From: Bacillota bacterium
Lineage (GTDB): Bacteria > Bacillota > Clostridia > Lachnospirales > Bianqueaceae
Assembly (NCBI GenBank): GCA_017467985.1
Contig: JAFUJY010000029.1
Span: 1-6,405, forward strand
DNA length: 6,405 bases
Direction: 5' to 3'
In this document: piece after piece, positions 1 through 5,651 of the stretch
Layout: each line of letters begins with the position of its first letter
Numbering within the stretch: the stretch's first letter is position 1
Program-made: the position numbers and the translations under genes
The notes under the pieces: model-generated
Databases searched by the model: none
What the model was told of the DNA's origin: nothing
What the model saw: the letters and a program-made list of their open reading frames with translations, nothing else

Positions 1-906
1 TGCTCGGGCATATGTATGACAATCTTCTAGACGCTCTGCCACCCCAATACCAATACACAAAGTCACCGGCAGACGATTGCCCATGTTAATCTTACGAATA
101 TTTTCCAGAATCTCAAACTTGGACCCCTTCAGCTTATCCAGCATCTCATGGGGGAATACAATAAATAAACGGTCCTTTTCCATACGGGTCAAAATACCCT
201 TTACCTCTGCCGTCAGGTCATTTAACCGCTTATAAACCATGGCCTCCAGCAAGGGCCGACGGGTCTCTTCCAGACTGCCCAACGCCTGATCATAGTTATC
301 AATATAAATCAAGCCCACCACCGGACGGATATTGCTGTTTTCCAGTTCCAGTGCCCGCTCTTTAGAAATATCCAACAGGCTGATGGAATACAGCAGTTCG
401 GACAACTCACCGGTCTCCGCCTCCACAATGGATTCCTGGGACAAAATCAGACGATAGGTCTTGCCATTTACCACGGTTTCAGACTGCACACTGCCGCCTT
501 CCTCCGCAGGATATTTCAACGGGCCCACCAGAACCTCCGCCTTTACCTCATCCTGATGTACTAATAACTTTGTATCAAACAACTCGCGAAATGTATCGTT
601 ATACCAAAAAACACGTCCATCCGTTTTTAACAATGCAAAGGGAAAATCCCACTGCTGCATATACTGCATTTCCCGATTGGCCATGGCCACCGAGTCATTC
701 AACACTTTGTCATGCAAAGTTTTACGAAAGGCAACAATACCAATGGCCGCCGACACCGCAACCATAATAATGGCCCCCATCATAACCAATCCAAAAATAT
801 TTTGCTCTGCAATAAAATAAATAATCGATAGCGCTCCCGCCAACACCAGCACGCTGTACATCATCACTGTATATAAAGACAAACTCTTTTTCAGTGTCTG
901 ATTCAT
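1..906 (-). CDS. gdpP: GdpP-like cyclic-di-AMP phosphodiesterase, N-terminal 302 residues (cut by window edge)
   Basis: This is the first 302 codons of a membrane-anchored DHH-family phosphoesterase that hydrolyses c-di-AMP and so influences potassium and cell-wall homeostasis. Visible order: two transmembrane helices (about residues 10-33 and 37-59), a PAS-like domain (about 80-182, with WDFPFALLKTDGRVFWYND near its start), then a degenerate GGDEF domain (from about 193, PVVGLIYIDNYDQAL). Where a working cyclase has GGDEF, this protein reads KDRLFIVF (244-251), as expected of GdpP. The segment LPVTLCIGIGV (279-289) is typical of the family just before the DHH part. The catalytic DHH and DHHA1 domains lie beyond base 1 and cannot be checked. 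The ATG at 904-906 has AAGGAG (916-921) nine bases upstream and its own promoter. The PAS domain of Bacillus GdpP binds haem; whether this one does is unknown. Confidence 0.93.
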   Translation of the reverse strand, partial: MNQTLKKSLSLYTVMMYSVLVLAGALSIIYFIAEQNIFGLVMMGAIIMVAVSAAIGIVAFRKTLHDKVLNDSVAMANREMQYMQQWDFPFALLKTDGRVFWYNDTFRELFDTKLLVHQDEVKAEVLVGPLKYPAEEGGSVQSETVVNGKTYRLILSQESIVEAETGELSELLYSISLLDISKERALELENSNIRPVVGLIYIDNYDQALGSLEETRRPLLEAMVYKRLNDLTAEVKGILTRMEKDRLFIVFPHEMLDKLKGSKFEILENIRKINMGNRLPVTLCIGIGVAERLEDCHTYARA

Positions 907-945
907 CCGGTTTCACTCCTTCTGCACAATGATCCATTATTTTTC

Positions 946-974
946 ATTATACCATATTCATTTGAAAATGGCAA
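946..974 (-). promoter_or_regulatory. Sigma-A promoter of gdpP (TTGCCA-17-TATAAT)
   Basis: Read on the minus strand, TTGCCA (969-974) and a perfect TATAAT (946-951) are separated by 17 bases. The -10 box is preceded by TGG, an extended -10 element. Transcription would begin near 939, giving a leader of roughly 33 bases before the gdpP ATG. The -35 box begins at the end of the U-tract of the ndoA terminator, so gdpP is insulated from the upstream operon. Confidence 0.85.
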
Positions 975-1002
975 CAAAAAATGAGCCTTTCCCAGGCTCA
1001 TT
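974..1002 (-). terminator. Intrinsic terminator after ndoA
   Basis: On the minus strand AATGAGCC (995-1002) and GGCTCATT (980-987) form an 8-bp stem with a 7-base loop, followed directly by a T-rich tract (TTTTTTGTTG). The stem starts just past the ndoA TGA at 1004-1006. There is no T-tract on the other side, so it acts in the minus direction and ends the nnr-alr-ndoA operon. Confidence 0.9.
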
Positions 1003-1003
1003 A

Positions 1004-1375
1004 TCATTGGGCTAAAGCTTCCACCGGAGACGGCGCCAAACCGATGCTCACCAGCAAACACTGGTTCACCTTCTCCATGGCTTCATCCGTTAAGTGACAA
1101 ATGCATTCTTTGAGACGTCGTTTATCGATAGTACGTATTTGTTCCAACAAAATCACCGAATCCTTCACCAGCATATCCGGACTCCCTTCCACCTCCACAT
1201 GGGTGGGCATTTTTGCCTTGTTTAGCTTGGAAGTGATGGCGGCGCAGATCACCGTGGGACTGTAGCGGTTTCCCACATCATTCTGGATAATCACCACCGG
1301 ACGGATTCCTCCCTGTTCTGAGCCCACCACCGGACGCAGATCTGCATAAAATACGTCCCCTCGTCTAACAACCAT
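1004..1375 (-). CDS. ndoA: MazF/PemK-family endoribonuclease NdoA (EndoA), no adjacent antitoxin gene
   Basis: A 123-residue MazF-family mRNA interferase, close to the NdoA/EndoA group of Bacillus and Clostridia, which cleaves single-stranded RNA at short U-rich sites. Starting from this ATG the protein opens MVVRRGDVFYADL and contains VVGSEQGGIRPVVIIQNDVG, AAIT and DSVILLEQIRTIDKRRL. Arg25 and Thr48, the catalytic residues known in Bacillus MazF, fall at those same positions, which supports this start. The frame stays open upstream to a GTG at 1435, but that codon lacks a properly spaced Shine-Dalgarno sequence and the extra 20 residues do not resemble the family. The local ribosome binding site is modest (GGGGTG, 7 bases away). 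It is last in the operon, 89 bases after alr. The usual antitoxin gene ndoAI between alr and ndoA is absent. The C-terminus (APSPVEALAQ) is slightly longer than in Bacillus. Confidence 0.95.
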   Translation of the reverse strand: MVVRRGDVFYADLRPVVGSEQGGIRPVVIIQNDVGNRYSPTVICAAITSKLNKAKMPTHVEVEGSPDMLVKDSVILLEQIRTIDKRRLKECICHLTDEAMEKVNQCLLVSIGLAPSPVEALAQ

Positions 1376-1403
1376 ATTGCTGCACCCCGTTTGCGTGTAC
1401 CAT
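1365..1403 (-). CDS. Possible 12-codon leader ORF overlapping the ndoA start
   Basis: A tiny ORF encoding MVHANGVQQYGC starts at ATG 1401-1403 and stops at TAG 1365-1367. Its Shine-Dalgarno sequence AAAGGAG (1415-1421, 11-base spacing) is a better match than the one in front of ndoA. Its last 11 bases overlap the ndoA coding region in another frame, so ribosomes finishing it would stop 8 bases past the ndoA ATG. This arrangement fits translational coupling by termination and reinitiation. No homology is recognised and a 12-codon ORF can arise by chance; the Shine-Dalgarno match and the overlap are the only support. Confidence 0.3.
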   Translation of the reverse strand: MVHANGVQQYGC

Positions 1404-1414
1404 ATGTAGTACCA

Positions 1415-1421
1415 CTCCTTT
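1415..1421 (-). promoter_or_regulatory. Strong Shine-Dalgarno sequence in the alr-ndoA gap
   Basis: AAAGGAG on the minus strand is the best ribosome binding site in the 89-base alr-ndoA gap, but it lies 39 bases before the ndoA ATG, too far to serve it directly. The first ATG after it (1401-1403) opens the short leader ORF. It thus either serves that ORF or feeds ndoA by coupling. Confidence 0.5.
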
Positions 1422-1464
1422 ATTTTCTTGCTCACACTCTTAGTATGGCCGTCCTTTCTTTATT

Positions 1465-2604
1465 TTATACAGGATCGGCAAAATTTGTTACATAAATTCG
1501 GGGAACCCGCACGGAAATATCACACACCACCTCATAATTAATGGTACCCAACAAATCCGCCATCCAATCCGCCGTGAGACTTCCGCCCAGCAGTGTCACC
1601 TGATCTCCCCGTTTTACACCTTCAATATCCGTTACATCCACCATAAACTGATCCATACAAACTCGTCCGCATATGGGCGCCTCTTTGCCATGGATCAAAA
1701 CCTTTCCTTTATTGGACAAATTACGACTGTAGCCATCCGCATATCCCACCGGTACTGTCGCAATTACCGACGGCCGCTGCGTCACAAAAGTCCCTCCGTA
1801 GCTGATGGGTGTCCCTGCGGGCACCTCCTTTACAAAGGACACATGGGAAATCCAGCTCAGCACGGGCTTGAGCTTTAATTTACTGCGATCCACCTCGTGG
1901 GAAGGATACAGTCCGTACAGAATAATCCCAGCCCTAGCCATGGCCTCTTGAGCTTCTCCCAGTTCCATAATCCCCGCACTATTGTCAATATGCCGCAAAG
2001 GGATCTCTACTCCCTCTTCTGCCAGCCGTTCAATCATCCAATGATACCGCTCATATTGCTCCCGCGCATGAGTCTTATCCACCTCATCTGCCCGGGCAAA
2101 ATGGCTGAAAATCCCTTCGATCTCCAGATTTTCCATTTTAGAAATTCGCAATATCTGCTGTATCGCCTCTTCTGTACAAGGGAAGCCTATGCGGCCCATC
2201 CCCGTATCCAGCTTAATATGTATGCGCGCTTTTTTACCTGCCAGCTTTGCTGCTGCATTCATTCCTTCCGCCATAGACATGGTGAAAACCGCCGGAATCA
2301 AATCCTGCTCCAGCACTTTTGCCATATCTTCTTCCATAGTATCTCCCAGAATCAGGATGGGTTCCGTCACCCCCTCCTCCCGCAGGTGCATTCCCTCCTG
2401 CCAAAAGGCCACTGCGTAACGCTCCACACCGCAGCGCTTTAATACCGGATAAAGGCCAGCCATACCATGACCATAAGCATCCGCCTTGACCACTGCAGTC
2501 AACTTCACTCCCGGCTTCAAACAAGAACGTATATTTCGTACATTTTCTTCCAGAGCGGCCAGATCAATGATCGCAGCCGCCCGGTAAATCGTCTGATTCT
2601 GCAT
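1465..2604 (-). CDS. alr: Alanine racemase
   Basis: A PLP-dependent enzyme of 379 residues that interconverts L- and D-alanine and supplies D-Ala for peptidoglycan; cytoplasmic, usually a homodimer. The N-terminal TIM barrel carries the PLP lysine in AVVKADAYGHG (Lys40), then HIKLDTGMGRIGF (129-141), EGIFSHFARAD (163-173), RHIDNSAG (204-211) and RAGIILYGLYP (224-234). The C-terminal beta domain has the catalytic tyrosine in ISYGGTF (Tyr269), VPVGYADGYSRN (284-295) and CGRVCMDQFMVDV (312-324). Length and motifs are complete. The ATG lies 6 bases after the stop of the upstream lipoprotein gene, with a weak AAGAG-type ribosome binding site 9 bases away, so translation may be coupled. In Bacillus the same lipoprotein-alr order precedes ndoAI-ndoA. 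Confidence 0.98.
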   Translation of the reverse strand: MQNQTIYRAAAIIDLAALEENVRNIRSCLKPGVKLTAVVKADAYGHGMAGLYPVLKRCGVERYAVAFWQEGMHLREEGVTEPILILGDTMEEDMAKVLEQDLIPAVFTMSMAEGMNAAAKLAGKKARIHIKLDTGMGRIGFPCTEEAIQQILRISKMENLEIEGIFSHFARADEVDKTHAREQYERYHWMIERLAEEGVEIPLRHIDNSAGIMELGEAQEAMARAGIILYGLYPSHEVDRSKLKLKPVLSWISHVSFVKEVPAGTPISYGGTFVTQRPSVIATVPVGYADGYSRNLSNKGKVLIHGKEAPICGRVCMDQFMVDVTDIEGVKRGDQVTLLGGSLTADWMADLLGTINYEVVCDISVRVPRIYVTNFADPV

Positions 2605-2610
2605 ATTCTT

Positions 2611-3294
2611 TCACTCTTTTCCTACTGTAAATAAAGATGGATCCAGCGCTACATTGGGCTGAAAGTCCAAAAACTCCATCTCGATGGATGGTTTTCCCTG
2701 GATATCGTATACCACCATCCGCAGCGGATATCCATTGTCTGAACTAACCCAAAGACGCTGTACCGCCAGCTTTTCATGTGTTCCCTTCAGCCGGGCCTCC
2801 AACATATATTCTTCCTCTGAAGGCTTCTCTTTATCGGGAGCTTCCACATCCGAATACTCCGGTGCTGCCGATACACTCAGTACTCCGCCCTGTATATATC
2901 CGGATGCGCCCTGCAGATATTGCTGCCAGAAATCAAACAAAAACAGAGCTCCTCGCACCGGTGTTTCTGTCGCTGTCACCCGCATACCAATACTGGGATC
3001 CTCCTGAATGGTAGTGGTTCCATCGCAAATTGTTACCACACCTTTACATTCTTCCGGAGCCATCACTTCCATTCGGTATTGTCCCGACGACATCACCTGC
3101 TGCTGTACTGTATATGTATTGGATCCTTTGTTGGAATGAAATGTCACCAGTACCGTCGCCTGATAAGAAGACATCTGCGCCCAATACTCATGGATCTGGG
3201 CCGGTGACATACTTTGGGACCCTGTTCCCTGTAAACACCCCGCCAACAACAGAATCAGGGCCAGAATCCACGTAAAACCCTTGCGTTGATGCAT
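2611..3294 (-). CDS. LolA/YdcC-like lipoprotein
   Basis: A 227-residue secreted lipoprotein. The N-terminus has basic residues, a hydrophobic stretch and the lipobox LLAGC, making Cys20 the lipidated residue. The mature part looks like the LolA/LolB-type fold seen in Bacillus YdcC: YRMEVMAPEECKGVVTICDG (about 73-92), then RLWVSSDNGYPLRMVVYD and a closing SIEMEFLDFQPNVALDPSLF near the C-terminus. Residues about 138-155 (EYSDVEAPDKEKPSEEEY) are a charged, probably flexible loop. The exact role of these proteins in Gram-positive cells is not settled; the family fold suggests a hydrophobic ligand-binding cavity at the outer face of the membrane. The ATG has GAGGTG 5 bases upstream. It lies 53 bases after nnr and 6 bases before alr, the same position as ydcC in Bacillus. 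Confidence 0.85.
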   Translation of the reverse strand: MHQRKGFTWILALILLLAGCLQGTGSQSMSPAQIHEYWAQMSSYQATVLVTFHSNKGSNTYTVQQQVMSSGQYRMEVMAPEECKGVVTICDGTTTIQEDPSIGMRVTATETPVRGALFLFDFWQQYLQGASGYIQGGVLSVSAAPEYSDVEAPDKEKPSEEEYMLEARLKGTHEKLAVQRLWVSSDNGYPLRMVVYDIQGKPSIEMEFLDFQPNVALDPSLFTVGKE

Positions 3295-3347
3295 ACTGCC
3301 ACCTCACCAAAAATGGTTCCGTACAGTATACGCGCCAACTTGTCAAT

Positions 3348-4871
3348 TTATTCCTGAATTAACAAATCCGGGCGTAAATATTCAATAATATCCGAAGCCA
3401 TCAGGGCATATTCGCCTTTCACTTTGGCAGCTTCATCCCCTGCCCGACCATGAAGCCAGACCGCAGCCGCGGCTAAATGATACGCATCATTAAAAGAATA
3501 TCGTTTTGTATTCGCTTTACGCTGGGCACATAATCCCGCAATAAGCCCAGCCAATACATCTCCCGAACCCGCTGTAGACATACCCGAATTTCCAGTAATA
3601 TTGATTACACTATCAACCATCCACTTCCCGGTCACAATGGTAGATGCATTTTTAAGGACTACTGTTCCTGAATACTGATTGGCGATTTCTCGAGCTGCCG
3701 CCGGTAGATCCCGGTATAATTCAGCTATACTTTTACCTGCCAATCGTGAAGCTTCTCCCATGTGCGGTGTTAAGATCATATGCATATTGCCATATTCCGG
3801 GTGTTTTGCCAGCATATTCAGACCATCTGCATCTACTACTATCGGAACTCCCGTGGGGGTCTCCTGAAGGATTTTTTCAAAAAGTACCTGATTCGCTCCC
3901 AATCCCGGCCCCACAAGCACTGAGTCCACATCCAAAGGAACCGCAATATCTGCAGGGTCGTCATATAAAATCTGCACTGCCTCCGGCACACTAACGGTCA
4001 TGGCCAACGATTCTGATCTGGGAATCACAACCCGTACCAGTCCGGCACCAGCTCTATATGCTGCTTTTGCTGCAAAAATTGCCGCTCCCATCATACCTGG
4101 ACTACCTGCCGCAATTAATACCTTACCACAGCTTCCCTTATGTCCAGCTTTCATCCGTACCGGCAGCCACTCTTTTACATCTTCACACTGAATAATCCCT
4201 TTATTATAAGACCAGTTTATCGGATTACCTTGTCCAATCCCGATATCTGCCACATGAACTATTCCGGCATATTCCCGTCCGGGATAGATCACCAGCCCCG
4301 CTTTATTGAAGCTAAATGTCACCGTTTCATCCGCCTGCACCGCATATCCCAGAACTTGTCCCGTTCCGGCGTGGATTCCCGAAGGAATATCCACCGCAAT
4401 GACCCATTTCCCTAAGGATCGCAGTTCATTCATCCATTGCACAGCCTCTGCCGCCTCTCCTTCAATTGCTCTGGAAAGACCGGTTCCGAACAGAGCATCT
4501 ACCACCACATCATATTGCTCTGCCACTATGCTTGCCGGGATCAGATCCGGCATGATCACACATCCAACCTCCATGGCCCGCTCAAAATTCACCGCAGCAT
4601 CACTTTTTTCTTTTAACAGGCCGGGATCCCCCACCAAATAAATATCCGCCGGGATATCTGCTGCCAGCAGCAATCGTGCCACTGCAAATCCGTCCCCACC
4701 GTTATTGCCAATACCGCAAACCACGGCCACACGCTGAGGGCTGCGTGCCACGACTTGGTCCACCACTGCCTGGGCGGCCCGTTCCATCAATGTTAAGCCC
4801 GGAATCCCTTTTTCCTCAATGGCCCAGCGGTCCAGTTCCCGCATTTCCTTTCCATCATATACCGGCTGCAT
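3348..4871 (-). CDS. nnr: Bifunctional NAD(P)H-hydrate repair enzyme (epimerase + ADP-dependent dehydratase)
   Basis: A 507-residue two-domain metabolite-repair enzyme that restores damaged NAD(P)H hydrates. The N-terminal YjeF-type epimerase domain (about 1-213) interconverts the R and S hydrates and shows CGIGNNGGDGF (52-62), VVVDALFGTG (122-131) and VDIPSGI (160-166). The C-terminal ribokinase-like dehydratase domain (about 225-507) shows HKGSCGKVLIAAGSPGMMGA (244-263), VDADGLN (346-352), LTPHMGEASRL (367-377) and the nucleotide-site signature NITGNSGMSTAGSGDVL (424-440). Length matches fused homologues such as Escherichia coli Nnr; Bacillus has the dehydratase separate. The ATG has GAGGAGG 7 bases upstream and a consensus promoter, so this gene heads the nnr-lipoprotein-alr-ndoA operon. 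The acpS gene often found next to it in related bacteria is not present here. Confidence 0.97.
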   Translation of the reverse strand: MQPVYDGKEMRELDRWAIEEKGIPGLTLMERAAQAVVDQVVARSPQRVAVVCGIGNNGGDGFAVARLLLAADIPADIYLVGDPGLLKEKSDAAVNFERAMEVGCVIMPDLIPASIVAEQYDVVVDALFGTGLSRAIEGEAAEAVQWMNELRSLGKWVIAVDIPSGIHAGTGQVLGYAVQADETVTFSFNKAGLVIYPGREYAGIVHVADIGIGQGNPINWSYNKGIIQCEDVKEWLPVRMKAGHKGSCGKVLIAAGSPGMMGAAIFAAKAAYRAGAGLVRVVIPRSESLAMTVSVPEAVQILYDDPADIAVPLDVDSVLVGPGLGANQVLFEKILQETPTGVPIVVDADGLNMLAKHPEYGNMHMILTPHMGEASRLAGKSIAELYRDLPAAAREIANQYSGTVVLKNASTIVTGKWMVDSVINITGNSGMSTAGSGDVLAGLIAGLCAQRKANTKRYSFNDAYHLAAAAVWLHGRAGDEAAKVKGEYALMASDIIEYLRPDLLIQE

Positions 4872-4904
4872 GGGTTCCCCTCCTCATTACTTCTTACTAT
4901 TCCT

Positions 4905-4933
4905 ATTATACTTTCATCCTTCTCCGGTGTCAA
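4905..4933 (-). promoter_or_regulatory. Perfect sigma-A promoter of the nnr-alr-ndoA operon (TTGACA-17-TATAAT)
   Basis: On the minus strand both hexamers match consensus exactly, TTGACA at 4928-4933 and TATAAT at 4905-4910, with the ideal 17-base spacer. Initiation near 4898 gives a leader of about 27 bases carrying the GAGGAGG ribosome binding site of nnr. No operator-like palindrome is seen, so expression is probably strong and constitutive. The -35 box abuts the U-tract of the upstream terminator. Confidence 0.92.
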
Positions 4934-4990
4934 TAAAAAAAGAAAGTGCCAGCGTTTTGTACGGTTTATAGACCATCACAAAACACTGGC
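4934..4990 (-). terminator. Long hairpin terminator after the sigma/anti-sigma unit, nearly symmetric
   Basis: The arms 4948-4960 and 4978-4990 form a 13-bp stem: 12 Watson-Crick pairs plus one mismatch that is a G-U wobble when read on the minus strand. The 17-base loop holds a further short inner helix. On the minus strand the stem is followed by ACTTTC and a run of seven T (4935-4941), ending transcription coming from the anti-sigma gene. On the plus strand the stem is followed directly by TTTTTT (4991-4996), so it could stop antisense transcripts as well, although no plus-strand gene ends here. Confidence 0.85.
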
Positions 4991-5027
4991 TTTTTTGCAG
5001 AAGTACCGAAAAACATTAAATCCCGAT

Positions 5028-5651
5028 TTATTTATGACCATGACTATGGTGGTGTTCGTTGAGCATTACCTCCAACTCCGCAATCGTCAAATCCTTCACC
5101 TCTTCCCAGGTAATATCCGGATTTTGCATTTGCAGCTGCTGGAAAAGCAATTCCTTCTTTAATTCATTCACCTGCTCATCTTCCGTTCCCTCTGAATGAC
5201 AATATACGTTGGCATAATGAATGGTACATTGTACCGTTTGCACCAGCATCTCCTGGCACTTAGTCTCATCGTCCACCACCACTTGCACCGCAATCTGCTG
5301 ACCATATTCACTGCATGTATCCAATATATTTTCCAGAGCCTCTGTATAAGGCCTGTATCTCACTTCTTCCCAACCTTCACTTACTTCAATAACCTGGTCA
5401 AAATAGTTCATTTTTAATTCCACTGCCGGTTCCACATCCACATTGATGGCGGATACCGGCGTAAAATAGGCATAATAACCTCCGCAGACGCACAATACAA
5501 ATATAAAACAAGCCACTGCCGCAGACCATCGACATCCCTGCTTACGGCCCTTTGCAAAATAGTTTTCCACCCAATCCTGGGTGTTCTGCTGCAGTCCTTC
5601 ATCCATCTTCACCGCATCAAAAGCGGCCTGAATCCTGTTCTTCACTCTCAT
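5028..5651 (-). CDS. Single-pass membrane protein with RsgI-like segment, putative anti-sigma factor
   Basis: A 207-residue protein encoded directly after, and overlapping, an ECF sigma factor, hence a likely membrane-bound anti-sigma factor. Residues 1-41 form a cytoplasmic tail (FDAVKMDEGLQQNTQDWVEN) that would hold the sigma factor. Residues about 42-62 are a Cys-containing membrane helix. Then comes SAINVDVEPAVELKMNYFDQ (67-86), which resembles the conserved extracytoplasmic segment of RsgI proteins (D-[IV]-N-P-S-[IL]-E-L, N-R-F-D). Residue 74 is Glu where RsgI has the Asn of the self-cleaved Asn-Pro bond. Four cysteines (113, 132, 142, 151) lie outside the membrane. The C-terminus is acidic, then His-rich (EHHHSHGHK). 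There is no zinc-binding anti-sigma motif in the short tail. The sigma gene and this one overlap by 35 bases if ATG 5651 is the start; GTG 5645 is an alternative. The function is inferred from position and partial similarity. Confidence 0.8.
   Translation of the reverse strand: MRVKNRIQAAFDAVKMDEGLQQNTQDWVENYFAKGRKQGCRWSAAVACFIFVLCVCGGYYAYFTPVSAINVDVEPAVELKMNYFDQVIEVSEGWEEVRYRPYTEALENILDTCSEYGQQIAVQVVVDDETKCQEMLVQTVQCTIHYANVYCHSEGTEDEQVNELKKELLFQQLQMQNPDITWEEVKDLTIAELEVMLNEHHHSHGHK

Noticed and set aside
722..937. Minus-strand open frame of 71 codons at the start of gdpP
   Set aside because: It is in another frame than the GdpP N-terminus, which has the membrane helices, PAS domain, AAGGAG site and promoter. 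The gdpP frame is open to the window edge, while this one ends and matches nothing.
316..1336. The 12-mer CGTCCGGTGGTG found three times on the minus strand (316-327, 1292-1303, 1325-1336)
   Set aside because: Each copy is in frame and encodes Arg-Pro-Val-Val, twice within the conserved NdoA sequence and once in the GdpP GGDEF-like domain. Shared codon choice explains it better than a repeat element.
1376..1435. Twenty-codon N-terminal extension of NdoA from a GTG at 1435
   Set aside because: The frame is open, but the nearest AAGGA is about 16 bases from the GTG, the extra residues do not resemble MazF proteins, and numbering from the ATG at 1375 places the catalytic Arg25 and Thr48 exactly where Bacillus MazF has them.
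1897..2442. Plus-strand open frame of 181 codons
   Set aside because: It lies wholly inside alr on the opposite strand, its translation is low in complexity and unlike known proteins, and it has no convincing ribosome binding site.
3341..3346. TTGACA on the minus strand in the gap between nnr and the lipoprotein gene
   Set aside because: The -35 hexamer is perfect, but no acceptable -10 box lies 16 to 18 bases away (TATACT is only 10 bases off). An internal promoter is not supported.
4872..5027. Small gene or riboswitch in the nnr / anti-sigma gap
   Set aside because: The 156 bases are filled by the hairpin terminator, the consensus promoter and a short leader with ribosome binding site. 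No further ORF or conserved RNA structure is recognised.
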